NCBI RefSeq assembly: GCF_041080675.1 | Contig: NZ_CP163521.1 | Location: 124,001-188,000, forward strand | From: Streptomyces sp. cg36 | GTDB lineage: Bacteria; Actinomycetota; Actinomycetes; Streptomycetales; Streptomycetaceae | DNA: 64,000 bases | Direction of reading: 5' to 3' | Shown here: piece after piece, positions 24,491-34,012 of the stretch | How positions within the stretch are numbered: position 1 is the first letter of the stretch | How the letters are laid out: every line of letters starts with the position of its first letter | Made by a program: the position numbers and the translations under genes | The notes under the pieces: generated by a model | The model's input: only the letters and a program-made list of their open reading frames with translations | The model's database searches: none | What the model was told of the DNA's origin: nothing

Positions 24491-25183
24491 ATGAAGCCCA
24501 TCAACGCACCGCGACGGACCGCCAGTCTGTCCGCTCAGCTCGTCGACAGCCTCCGCTCGCACATCGAGGCGGGGGGCTGGCCGGTGGGGACGCGGATCCC
24601 CTCGGAGCAGGTCCTCATCGAGGAGCTCGGCGTCGGGCGCAGCACCCTGCGGGAAGCCGTCGGCGCGCTCGTCCACCTCGGGCTGCTGGAACCCCGGGCC
24701 GGGGACGGCACCTATGTCCGCTCGTCGAGCGAGCTCCAGTCGGTGATGGTCCGCCGGGCGAGTTCCGTCGAGCGCGACAAGGTGCTGGAGCTGCGGACCG
24801 TGCTGGAGGAGTACGCCTCGGGAGCCGCGGCACTGCGCCGCGACGAGGCGCAGTTGCGGCAGATGCGGGAGCTGCTGGCCGACGCCGACGCGGCTGCGGC
24901 CGGTGAGGACACCGCCGCGGCCACGAACGTGGACGCGCTGTTCCACCGGGCCGTGGTCCGCGCGAGCGGGAACGACCTGCTGGTCGAGGTGTACGACTAC
25001 CTCGGTACGGCGCTCACCTCGTCCCCGGGCGGCATGACCTGGGACGCCGCCCACGCGGAGGACCACGCCCGGCTGCACCGGCGGCTAGTCGACGCGATCG
25101 AGGCCCGCGACGCGGGGGAGGCGCGGGGCGCGGCGGCGGCGATCGTCCGGCTCACCGGCGAGTACGAGAGCGGGGACCACTGA
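24491..25183 (+). CDS. GntR-family (FadR subfamily) regulator
   Basis: 230 residues. The N-terminal wHTH is complete (RIPSEQVLIEELGVGRSTLREAVGALVHLGLLEPRAGDGTYV). The C-terminal all-helical FCD domain carries LRTVLEEYASGAAALRR, NVDALFHRAVVRASGN and EDHARLHRRLVDAIEARD, whose Asp/His residues usually hold a metal and carboxylate ligand. FCD members sense small acids. The carboxylic acid reductase gene follows on the same strand 208 bp later. A link between acid sensing and acid reduction is plausible but inferred. Confidence 0.88.
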   Translation: MKPINAPRRTASLSAQLVDSLRSHIEAGGWPVGTRIPSEQVLIEELGVGRSTLREAVGALVHLGLLEPRAGDGTYVRSSSELQSVMVRRASSVERDKVLELRTVLEEYASGAAALRRDEAQLRQMRELLADADAAAAGEDTAAATNVDALFHRAVVRASGNDLLVEVYDYLGTALTSSPGGMTWDAAHAEDHARLHRRLVDAIEARDAGEARGAAAAIVRLTGEYESGDH

Positions 25184-25200
25184 CGCGGTCGCCTGCTGAC

Positions 25201-25295
25201 CGGCCGCCCGTGGACCCGGCAGCCCGTCGCCCCGGCCGCCCGTGGACCCGGCAGCCCGTCGCCCCGGCCGCCCGTGGACCCGGCGGCCCACTGAC
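25201..25295. repeat. Three 32-bp direct repeats upstream of the reductase
   Basis: Units start at 25201, 25233 and 25265. The first two are identical and the third diverges near its end. They fill the GntR-reductase gap. Confidence 0.85.
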
Positions 25296-25390
25296 CGGCT
25301 CACCCACTGCCCCGCCCGCAAGGCGCCCCCGGCGACCGCACCCCCCGGCCGCCCACGGGCACACCCCCTCCGCCCCGAAGGAGCCCACCC

Positions 25391-28300
25391 ATGTCCCGCT
25401 TACCCCTCCCCCTCCCCACCGACGAACTCCCCCTCCCCGCCGACGAACTCGACGCACGTACCGCCGTACGAACCGCCCACCTGTACGCCACCGACGCGCA
25501 GTTCCGCGACACCGCGCCCCTGGAGGACGTCTCGGCCGCGATCCGGCGGCCCGGGCTGCCGCTCGCCGCTCTCGTCGCCACGGTGATGGAGGCGTACGCG
25601 GACCGCCCCGCTCTGGGCGAGCGGGCGACGGAGGCGGTGACCGATCCGGACACGGGCCGGACCGCGCTGCGGCTCCTGGAGCGGTTCGACACCCTCACCT
25701 ACGGCGAGCTCTGGGAACGCGTCGGCGCCGTGGCCTCCGAGTGGCTGCACCACCCCGAACACCCGCTCCGGCCGGGTGACTTCGTCGCCGTCCTCGGCCG
25801 TCCGGGCGCCGAATACACCATGGTGGACCTGGCCTGCGTCCGCTCCGGCGCGGTGTCCGTGCCCCTGCCGGCCGGTGCCTCCGCCGCACACCTGGCCCCC
25901 CTCGTCGAGCAGACCGCGCCGCGGCTGCTCGCGGTCGATCCCGACCACCTGGAAGTCGCGCTCGACCTCGCGGCACGCACCCCCTCCCTGGCCAGGATCA
26001 TCGTGATCGGCCACCACGCCGAAGCCACCGCCCGCCAGGAGGCCCTGGACTCCGTACGCCGCCAACTCGCCGTACGGGGAAGGGGCGTGACCCTGGAAAC
26101 CCTGGCGTCGGTCGTCGGGCGCGGGCGGACCCTGCCCCCGGCCCCGCGCGTCCCCGAGGGATCGGCGGCCGACACCCTCAGCACACTCATCTACACCTCC
26201 GGCAGCACGGGCAGCCCCAAGGGCGCCATGTACACCGAGCGGGTGGTCCGGCAGTTCTGGGTCGACTTCGTACCCGGTCAGGCCGCGCGGCCCGCCATCG
26301 TCCTGAACTATCTGCCGCTCAGTCACATGATGGGCAGGGGCGTGCTGTTCGGGACGCTCGCCAAGGGCGGCCTGGCCTGTTTCGTGGCGTCCGGCGACCT
26401 GTCGACGCTCTTCGACGACCTCGCGCTGGTGCGCCCCACCGAGCTCGTCATGGTGCCCCGCATCGCCGACCTGCTCCTGCGCCACTACCGGGACGAGGTG
26501 TCACGCGGTGAGGAGACGGGCACGTACGCGACCGGGCCCGCGGCCGACGCAGGCGCCGAGCCCGCGGCCGACCCAAGGCCCGCGCCCGACCCCGGCGCCG
26601 CGGCCCACCCCGCCCCCGCACCCACCACCGACCACCACATCCGCCACCACCTGCGCGAAAAGATCATGGGCGGCCGGCTCCTGTGGGCCGTGAACGCCTC
26701 CGCCCCGCTGAGCGCGGAGACGACGGCGTTCGTCGAGAGCTGTCTGCACGTCCGGCTGCTCGACGGGTACGGATCGACGGAGGCCGGGATCGTCTTCCTC
26801 GACGGCCGCGTCCTGTCCCCGCCGGTGACCGGCCACAAGCTGGCCGACGTGCCCGAGCTGGGCTACTTCGCCACCGACTCCCCGTACCCCAGGGGCGAGC
26901 TGCTGGTCCGGTCCGAGCGGCTCGTTCCGGGCTACTTCCGGCGCCCGGACGCCACCGCCGAGGTCTTCGACGAGGACGGCTACTACCGTACGGGCGACAT
27001 CATGGCCCGCGTCGGCCCCGGCGAGCTTAGGTACGTGGACCGCCGCGCGAACGTACTCAAGCTGTCGCAGGGCGAGTTCGTGACGGTCTCCCGCCTGGAG
27101 GCGCTCTTCCACGCCGCTCCGGGCGTCCGGCAGGTCTTCCTGTACGGCAACAGCGCCCGCGCCCATCTGCTCGCCGTCGTCGTCCCCACGCGGGACGTCC
27201 TCGACGGCGCCGACGGGGACGTCCGGCGCGTACGGACGCTGCTGCGCGAATCCCTGCGGGGCCTCGCGGCCGAGGCGGGGCTCGACGCGTACGAGGTGCC
27301 CCGGGACGTCCTGGTGGAGACCGAGCCGTTCAGCCAGGAGAACGGCCTGCTCTCCGCCGTGCGCAAGCCGCTGCGACCGGCCCTGACCAAGCGGTACGGC
27401 GAGCGACTCGAAGCGCTGTACGCCGAGCTGGCCGACCGCGAGGCCACCGAACTGCGGGCCCTGCGCCGCACCGGCGGCGACCCCGGCCGGCCGGTCCTGG
27501 ACACCGTGCTGCGCACGGTCCGGGCGCTCCTCGGGCAGGAGGACGCGGCCGTGGAGCCCGGCACGCGCTTCCTGGAACACGGCGGTGACAGCCTCACCGC
27601 GCTGACGTTCTCACAGACGCTGAAGGAGGTCTTCCACGTCGACGTGCCCGTGGACGTCGTCATCAGTCCGGTCAACACGCTGCGGGAAGTGGCCGCGCAC
27701 ATCGAGCGGGCGCTCGCCCAGGAGCACCGCCGCCCCACCGCCGACAGCGTGCACGGCCCCGGCTCGACCCGGCTCGACGCGGGCGATCTGCGGCTGGACG
27801 CGTTCCTCGGCGCGGAGGCCCTCGCGCGGGCCGCCGAGCGGCCGGCCGGTCCGCTGCCCGGGGCCAGGACCGTCCTGCTGACCGGCGCCAACGGCTACCT
27901 CGGCCGCTTCCTGTGCCTGGAGTGGCTGGAGCGGCTGGCCGAGCGCGACGGCACGCTGGTGTGCGTCGTGCGCGGCGCGTCGGCCGAGGCGGCCCGGGCC
28001 CGGCTCGACGCGGCCTTCGACAGCGGCGACCCGGAACTCGTCGAGCGCTACCGCAGGGCCGCCGCCGGACGCCTCCAGGTGGTCCCCGGCGACATCGGGG
28101 AACCGGACCTCGGGCTCGACGCGGCGACCTGGCGGCGGCTGGCCGACACCGTGGACCTGATCGTCCACCCGGCGGCCCAGGTCAACCACGTCCTGCCGTA
28201 CGGCCAGTTGTTCGGCCCCAACGTACGGGGAACGGCCGAGCTGATCCGGCTCGCGGTCACCTCCCGGATCAAGCAGTTCACCTACCTGTCGACGGTCGCC

Positions 28301-29062
28301 GTCGTCTTCGGCAACGCGGCGGCGGCCGACGAGTCCGCCGACATCCGCACCGCCTGCGCGACGCGCGACCTCCGGGGCGAGTACGCCGACGGTTACGCGG
28401 CGGCCAAATGGGCCGGCGAGGTGCTGCTGCGCGAGGCGCACGACACGTTCGGCCTGCCGGTCACCGTCCTGCGCTCGAACCTGATCCTCGCGCACCCGCG
28501 CCACACCGGTCAGCTCAACGTCTCCGACGTCTTCACCCGCCTCGTGCTGAGCCTCCTGGCCACCGGGATCGCCCCCGGCAGCTTCTACGCCCAAGACACC
28601 GCAGAGGCCGCCGCACACAGCGCCGCCGCACACTACGACGCGCTCCCCGTGGACTTCACCGCCTGGGCCGTCACCGCGCTGGGCGACGCCGTGCGGGAGG
28701 GCTTCCGGACGTACAACGTGGTCAACCCGCACGAGGACGGCATCTCGCTGGACACGGTCGTCGACTGGCTGGCGGCGACGGGCCACCCCCTGACGAGGGT
28801 GGAGGACCACACCGAGTGGCTCACCCGCTTCGAAACAGCCCTGAAGAGCCTGCCCGACCGCCAGAAGCAGCACTCACTGCTCCCGTTGCTGCACGCCTTC
28901 ACCACCCCGGAACAGCCCCACAACGGCTCCGCCCTCCCGTCGCCCCGCTTCCGCGCGGCGGTGCGGGCGGCGTCCCCGGACGGCGAACACACCATCCCCC
29001 ACCTGTCACAGGCCCTGATCGGCAGGTACGTGACGGAACTGCGGGGGCGGGGCCTGGTGTGA
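25391..29062 (+). CDS. car: Carboxylic acid reductase (A-T-R architecture)
   Basis: 1223 residues, the usual length. Domains in order: adenylation (ATP motif YTSGSTGSPKG near 268, YGSTEAG near 459, YRTGD near 534), thiolation (GGDS near 731-734, Ser as phosphopantetheine site) and an NADPH terminal reductase (GANGYLGRF near 831, YAAAK near 1001). The enzyme activates an acid as acyl-AMP, transfers it to the pantetheine arm and releases the aldehyde by one two-electron reduction. It needs a phosphopantetheinyl transferase, which is not encoded nearby. A Pro/Ala/Asp-rich insert of about 35 residues interrupts the adenylation domain near 380-415. The RBS is GAAGGAG. Confidence 0.95.
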   Translation: MSRLPLPLPTDELPLPADELDARTAVRTAHLYATDAQFRDTAPLEDVSAAIRRPGLPLAALVATVMEAYADRPALGERATEAVTDPDTGRTALRLLERFDTLTYGELWERVGAVASEWLHHPEHPLRPGDFVAVLGRPGAEYTMVDLACVRSGAVSVPLPAGASAAHLAPLVEQTAPRLLAVDPDHLEVALDLAARTPSLARIIVIGHHAEATARQEALDSVRRQLAVRGRGVTLETLASVVGRGRTLPPAPRVPEGSAADTLSTLIYTSGSTGSPKGAMYTERVVRQFWVDFVPGQAARPAIVLNYLPLSHMMGRGVLFGTLAKGGLACFVASGDLSTLFDDLALVRPTELVMVPRIADLLLRHYRDEVSRGEETGTYATGPAADAGAEPAADPRPAPDPGAAAHPAPAPTTDHHIRHHLREKIMGGRLLWAVNASAPLSAETTAFVESCLHVRLLDGYGSTEAGIVFLDGRVLSPPVTGHKLADVPELGYFATDSPYPRGELLVRSERLVPGYFRRPDATAEVFDEDGYYRTGDIMARVGPGELRYVDRRANVLKLSQGEFVTVSRLEALFHAAPGVRQVFLYGNSARAHLLAVVVPTRDVLDGADGDVRRVRTLLRESLRGLAAEAGLDAYEVPRDVLVETEPFSQENGLLSAVRKPLRPALTKRYGERLEALYAELADREATELRALRRTGGDPGRPVLDTVLRTVRALLGQEDAAVEPGTRFLEHGGDSLTALTFSQTLKEVFHVDVPVDVVISPVNTLREVAAHIERALAQEHRRPTADSVHGPGSTRLDAGDLRLDAFLGAEALARAAERPAGPLPGARTVLLTGANGYLGRFLCLEWLERLAERDGTLVCVVRGASAEAARARLDAAFDSGDPELVERYRRAAAGRLQVVPGDIGEPDLGLDAATWRRLADTVDLIVHPAAQVNHVLPYGQLFGPNVRGTAELIRLAVTSRIKQFTYLSTVAVVFGNAAAADESADIRTACATRDLRGEYADGYAAAKWAGEVLLREAHDTFGLPVTVLRSNLILAHPRHTGQLNVSDVFTRLVLSLLATGIAPGSFYAQDTAEAAAHSAAAHYDALPVDFTAWAVTALGDAVREGFRTYNVVNPHEDGISLDTVVDWLAATGHPLTRVEDHTEWLTRFETALKSLPDRQKQHSLLPLLHAFTTPEQPHNGSALPSPRFRAAVRAASPDGEHTIPHLSQALIGRYVTELRGRGLV

Positions 29063-29129
29063 GCCCGTGACCCACACGGACCCGCAGGAATGCCCGAGCC
29101 AGGGGGAGGACGTCTCGTCGGGCTACCGG

Positions 29130-29618
<489 letters not shown>

Positions 29619-29773
29619 TCAGCGTGACCTCTAACGCCACTTCCCTCGGGTGGTTACGGGGGTAATGAGAGGCAATCGGGTGATTTGCCCGCAGGGGGTG
29701 CTCGACCGGACCCCCGCCGGGTGGGTGTGCCACGGCCACCCGCCCCGGGCCGTCCGCGCCTACGTTGATACGC

Positions 29774-30613
29774 ATGCACACGAACCGGCTGAGTGAGTTC
29801 CTGCGGGCCCGGCGCGCGTTGGTGCGGCCCGAGGACCACGCGATGCCCGCGGGGGCGCGCCGTACCCCCGGGCTGCGGCGCGAGGAGATCGCGGTGCTCG
29901 CGGGGGTGAGCACCGACTACTACGTACGGCTGGAGCAGGGGCGCGAGCGCAATCCCTCGCCGCAGGTCCTGCGGGCCCTCGCGGGCGCCCTGCTGCTGGG
30001 CGACGAGGAGGCCGCCTATCTGCGCGGACTGGTCGATCCGCCGCACCCCGGGCGTTCCGGGCCCGCCAGGGAGTACGCGGGTCCGCAGCTGGTGGCCCTG
30101 CTGGACGCGTGGGCGGACACCCCGGCCCTGCTCTACGGCCGCCACCTCGACCTGCTCGCCGTGAACTCCCTCGGCGAGGCCCTCTTCTCGTGGCTCGGCA
30201 GCGACACCAGCCTGATCACGGCGATGTTCCTCAACCCGGCCGCCCGCGACTTCTACCGGGACTGGCCCGTCGTCGCCCAGGGGTGCGTGGCCGCGCTCCG
30301 GGCCGCCAACCCCGCTCCGGACGACCAGCGGCTGCGGGAGCTGGTGGGTGAACTGGCCGTGCGCAGCCCCGACTTCGCCCGTATGTGGGCGCGCCACGAG
30401 GTCCGGGCCAAGACGGCCTCGGCCAAGCGCTTCCACCACCGGCTGGCCGGCGACCTCACCCTCGGCTTCGAGACCTTCTCCGTCAACAGTGCGCCCGGCC
30501 AGCACCTCGTCGTCTACCGCGCCGAGCCCGGCACCGCCGCCGAGCGGTCGCTGAACCTGCTCGCCGACGCGCCCTACGCCGATTTCCCGTTCACGGACGA
30601 CCCTTCCAGCTGA
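29774..30613 (+). CDS. XRE-family regulator with MmyB-like ligand domain
   Basis: 279 residues from the ATG at 29774. The N-terminal HTH is classical (EFLRARRALVRPED ... LRREEIAVLAGVSTDYYVRLEQGRER). A PAS-like MmyB domain follows (LLYGRHLDLLAVNSLGEALF ... NPAARDFYRDW ... LVVYRAEPGTAAERSLNLL). Such regulators are commonly next to an SDR or other oxidoreductase gene they control, and the next gene on this strand is an SDR. Confidence 0.9.
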   Translation: MHTNRLSEFLRARRALVRPEDHAMPAGARRTPGLRREEIAVLAGVSTDYYVRLEQGRERNPSPQVLRALAGALLLGDEEAAYLRGLVDPPHPGRSGPAREYAGPQLVALLDAWADTPALLYGRHLDLLAVNSLGEALFSWLGSDTSLITAMFLNPAARDFYRDWPVVAQGCVAALRAANPAPDDQRLRELVGELAVRSPDFARMWARHEVRAKTASAKRFHHRLAGDLTLGFETFSVNSAPGQHLVVYRAEPGTAAERSLNLLADAPYADFPFTDDPSS

Positions 30614-30719
30614 GGCCCCCACTGAGCCCCCTCCGCTGAGGCCCCTTCTGGTGGGCCCCTCTCCGCTGATTCGCCGTTCGCCGGTTCGCCCGGCATCCCG
30701 ACCGAAGGACACACCTCGT

Positions 30720-31676
30720 ATGAGCACCCCTGCCCCTGACACCGGCACGCCTGTCGACCAGTCCGCCGACCAGTTCGCCGACCGGTCGGCCGACCCCGCC
30801 GCCGAACGGTCCGCCGACGGATCCGCCGATCTGCCCGTCTGGTTCATCACCGGCTGCTCCTCCGGCCTGGGCCGGGCGCTGGCCGGTGCCGTGCTGGAGC
30901 GCGGCTGGCGGGCGGTGGTCACCGCCCGGGACCCGCGCGCCGTCGCCGACCTGGTCCGCGGCCACGGCGAACGCGCCCTCGCCCTGCCCCTCGACGTCAC
31001 CGACCCCCGGCAGATCGCCGCCGCGGTCACCCGGGCACAGACCGTCCTCGGGCGGATCGACGTCCTGGTCAACAACGCCGGTCACGGGTATCTGGCCGCC
31101 GTCGAGGAGGGCGAGGACGACGAGGTGCGCGCGCTGTTCGACGCCAACGTCTTCGGCCTGGCCGACACCACCAAGGCCGTCCTGCCGGGCATGCGGGACC
31201 GCCGCGCCGGCCACATCGTGAACGTCTCCTCGCTCGGCGGGCTGCTCGGCTTCGGCGCCACCGGCTACTACCACGCGACCAAGTTCGCGGTGGAAGGGCT
31301 CTCGGAGGCGCTCGCCGCCGAGGTCGCCCCGCTGGGCATCAAGGTGACGATCGTCGAGCCCGCGGCCTTCCGCACGAACTGGTCCGGGCCCTCCATGCGC
31401 CAGTCCGCCACCACCATCGGCGACTACGCGTCCACCGCGGGCGCCCGCCGTACCGGCACCCTGGCCACCTACGGCCACCAGCCCGGGGACCCGGAGCGGG
31501 CCGCGCGGGCCGTCATCGGCGCGGTCACCCACGAACGCCCGCCGCTGCGCCTGCTGCTGGGCCGGGCCGCGTACGACCTCGCCACCGCCAAGCTCGACAC
31601 CCTCAAGTCGGGCTTCGAGGAGTGGCGGGAGGTCACTCTCGGCGCCGACTTCCCCGCGGAGCGGGCCGCGGGCTGA
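30720..31676 (+). CDS. Short-chain dehydrogenase/reductase
   Basis: 318 residues from the ATG at 30720. A 35-residue N-terminal extension is made of Ser-Ala-Asp repeats (SADQFADRSADP). The Rossmann motif TGCSSGLG is near residue 42. NNAGHGYLA follows, then VNVSSLGG and the catalytic YYHATK. This is the classical SDR branch with no substrate inferable. It is downstream of the XRE/MmyB regulator and probably its target. Confidence 0.88.
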   Translation: MSTPAPDTGTPVDQSADQFADRSADPAAERSADGSADLPVWFITGCSSGLGRALAGAVLERGWRAVVTARDPRAVADLVRGHGERALALPLDVTDPRQIAAAVTRAQTVLGRIDVLVNNAGHGYLAAVEEGEDDEVRALFDANVFGLADTTKAVLPGMRDRRAGHIVNVSSLGGLLGFGATGYYHATKFAVEGLSEALAAEVAPLGIKVTIVEPAAFRTNWSGPSMRQSATTIGDYASTAGARRTGTLATYGHQPGDPERAARAVIGAVTHERPPLRLLLGRAAYDLATAKLDTLKSGFEEWREVTLGADFPAERAAG

Positions 31677-31743
31677 CGGAGGTTGGCCGGGGGCGGTCGG
31701 CGGTCGGCCGCGCACACGGTGGGTCCCGTGCCCGCGGGCACCG

Positions 31744-32442
31744 CTACTCCGCGGTGTGGGTGGGGTAGACCTGCACGTCGGTGTAGGCGCCCTTGATCGC
31801 GCCCGCGCCCGAGGGCCACTTCAGGTTCGCGGTGTGGGTCTCGTTCGGGGGCGTGACCAGGATGTTGGTCGGGGACGCGAGGCTCTTGCCGCTCGGGTCG
31901 ATCGTGTAGGCGAGGTCGAAGACGGCGGCCTCGCCGGGCTTCAGGGTGGTGATGCGCGGCTGGGCGCTGCCGCGCTCGACGGGGTTCGAGGTGTGGTCGG
32001 CGTCCTTGATGTCGACGCCCGCGAAACCGGTGGCCGAGCAGGTGGCCGCACCCCGGTTGACCATGGTGACGTTGATCCTGCCCTCGGTCTTGCCGGCCGC
32101 GGCGTACCGGGCGGAGATGGCCAGGTTCGCCGTCTTGCAGAAGGTGACCTTGCCGCCGGACTGGCCCTTGCCCGTGGTCTTCGCCGAACCGTTGGAGGCG
32201 GCCTGGGCCCCGCCGTTCCCGCCGGATCCTGTCGTACCGTCGCCCGCCTGCGCGCCCCCGGAGCCCGCGCCGCCCTGCGACTGCGCGCCGCCGTCGGCCG
32301 CCGGGGCGGCGGGGGTGCCGTTGGCGGACGTGTCCTTCGCGGAGCCGGACCCGGAGCCGGAGTCGTCGCCGCCGCAGGCGGTGAGCGAGAGGGCGGCGGC
32401 GAGGCCGATGGCGGCGAGTGCGGCGGTGCGGGTGTACGTCAC
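31744..32442 (-). CDS. DUF4232 lipoprotein
   Basis: 232 residues. The lipoprotein signal ends LSLTACGG, so Cys22 or 23 would be lipidated. A 70-residue Gly/Ser/Ala linker spans the cell wall. The DUF4232 domain follows, with FCKTANLAISARY, INVTMVNRGAATCSATGFAGVDI and LKPGEAAVFDLAY, its two cysteines forming a likely disulphide. These are surface proteins of unknown role. The gene lies just downstream of the RiPP cluster on the same strand, but a 150-bp gap with no shared theme argues against membership. Confidence 0.85.
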   Translation of the reverse strand: MTYTRTAALAAIGLAAALSLTACGGDDSGSGSGSAKDTSANGTPAAPAADGGAQSQGGAGSGGAQAGDGTTGSGGNGGAQAASNGSAKTTGKGQSGGKVTFCKTANLAISARYAAAGKTEGRINVTMVNRGAATCSATGFAGVDIKDADHTSNPVERGSAQPRITTLKPGEAAVFDLAYTIDPSGKSLASPTNILVTPPNETHTANLKWPSGAGAIKGAYTDVQVYPTHTAE

Positions 32443-32590
32443 GGTGTTCCCCCAGAAGTGGCTCTGTGCGTGCGGTCTGAAGTATTTGTATCTCGCACCG
32501 AGTCACAGGGGGTCGTCCGCCACGTCTTCGTTCTGTCACAGGCGGGTTGCCCGTTCGGACCGCGTGTGGTTGCCCGAACGGGCAATCAGA

Positions 32591-34012
32591 TCAAGGGAGT
32601 TGAGCGGTCGGGCCCGGTCGTTCCAGCTCGCACAGCTTCGCGAGATCGGGGCCGCAGGCGACGAGGAGGTAGAACGGCCGGGCGGCTTCGGCGGCGTCCC
32701 GGAGGGAGTCGAAGCCCCGGTCCAGGGCGTGGAAGTCCGCGTCCGCCTCCGTGCTGCCCCACAGGCCGGTCAGCAGCCGCATGATCGGGGCCGGTGACAG
32801 CTGGGCGCAGGAGTACGCGGGATCCCGGCGGGTCCGCTCCACCTCCACCTCGTACGACGCCTGGGCGATCTCCGCCGCGTACGCGAATCCCGGGGTCTGC
32901 TGGAAGCGGTCGAGGAGCGGCCCGTCCGGGAGGACGCCGGGGGCGGTGCGGAAGCTGCGGGTGAGGAACCGCTCCAGCTTCTCCTGCCGGGTGCTGCGGG
33001 TCAGCTCGTCCGGGGCGAGCCAGCGGTCCAGGAAGCCGAGGTCGCCGGGCCGGTCGCCGTCGAGGCGGTAGACGCCCCGGTGCACGCCGTGCGCGAGCGC
33101 GGTCGCCGCCGGGTCCTCTGCCGCGGCGGACGGCCCGCACGACCCGGCGCACTCCCGGGCGATCCAGCGCAGCCGCTCCCGTCGCAGGAGGGCGGGGTAG
33201 TCGGCCGCGAACAGCTGCAGCACCCGCAGGGCCTCCAGGTCGCCCGGGCCGGAGGCGGAGGCGGCCGTGTCCCCGGGGCGGTGGGGCCGCCTGGCGGCGA
33301 GCTCCCAGGTGACGAGGTGCGTGGTGCGGTTCACCTGTGGGCGCGGGAGCGTCGGCGCCGGTTCGCGCATGAGGTCGATCAGCCTGAGCGCGTCGGCCCG
33401 TTTGACGTCCACGGCGTGGCGCGCGCAGTACGCGCCGAGCCCGGCGAGGTCCTGGCGCGACATGCCGACGCGGTCGGCCAGTTCGGGCAGCATCCGGTAG
33501 TCGCGGCGCGCGTACGGGACGGCTGCGAGGGCCTTGACGATCAGCTGTGCTCCCGCGCCGTCGCACACCCCCTCGCGCACCGCCGCCGCCAGCGTCGCCC
33601 GCATGTTGACCAGCGGCTCGGACATCGCCCGGTAGCCGCTCTCGGGCGGACCGTGCCGCAGGGCCACCTCGTCGTCGGCGTCGATGCGCCCCGCGCGGTA
33701 GTCCTCGTAGACGTCCCCCACGCCCCGCATCCCGTACGCGTCGAGTTCGGCGGCCCGCAGCGCGCCCATGCTGGAGGAGCCGAGCACCCGTACCCCGCGT
33801 GCCATGACGGCGAGGATCTCCTTGTGCCGCACCGGCCGTTGCTGGTGGAAGTAGCCGTCGACGATCCCGACGACGTCCCCTTCCCGCAAGGGCAGCCGGA
33901 GCAGGTCCTCGGCGGCGACGGGCGGCAGGATCCGGATCCCCGGAAGGCCGGTGACGTCCGGGAGGGTGGGGCCGAGGAACAGGTGGAGCTGCGTCATGGC
34001 GGTCTCGCTCAC
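32591..34012 (-). CDS. tfuA: TfuA-like protein, partner of YcaO
   Basis: 473 residues. The GTG at 34012 overlaps the YcaO stop (GTGA); an ATG 15 bases inside is possible. The TfuA core is in the N-terminal 220 residues: LHLFLGPTLPD, VVGIVDGYFHQQRPVRHKEIL and GVRVLGSSSMGALRAAELDAYGMRGVGDVYEDYR. The C-terminal half is longer than in minimal TfuA proteins and has no other domain I recognise. In thioviridamide- and thiovarsolin-type pathways YcaO with TfuA converts backbone amides to thioamides. It is the last gene of the minus-strand RiPP operon. Confidence 0.92.
   Translation of the reverse strand: MSETAMTQLHLFLGPTLPDVTGLPGIRILPPVAAEDLLRLPLREGDVVGIVDGYFHQQRPVRHKEILAVMARGVRVLGSSSMGALRAAELDAYGMRGVGDVYEDYRAGRIDADDEVALRHGPPESGYRAMSEPLVNMRATLAAAVREGVCDGAGAQLIVKALAAVPYARRDYRMLPELADRVGMSRQDLAGLGAYCARHAVDVKRADALRLIDLMREPAPTLPRPQVNRTTHLVTWELAARRPHRPGDTAASASGPGDLEALRVLQLFAADYPALLRRERLRWIARECAGSCGPSAAAEDPAATALAHGVHRGVYRLDGDRPGDLGFLDRWLAPDELTRSTRQEKLERFLTRSFRTAPGVLPDGPLLDRFQQTPGFAYAAEIAQASYEVEVERTRRDPAYSCAQLSPAPIMRLLTGLWGSTEADADFHALDRGFDSLRDAAEAARPFYLLVACGPDLAKLCELERPGPTAQLP

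Noticed and set aside
25201..25295. Possible CRISPR array upstream of the reductase
   Set aside because: The three 32-bp units are head-to-tail without spacers.
31744..32442. DUF4232 lipoprotein as a RiPP-cluster member
   Set aside because: Same strand and adjacent, but it has its own start region after a 150-bp gap and belongs to a family common across Streptomyces genomes.
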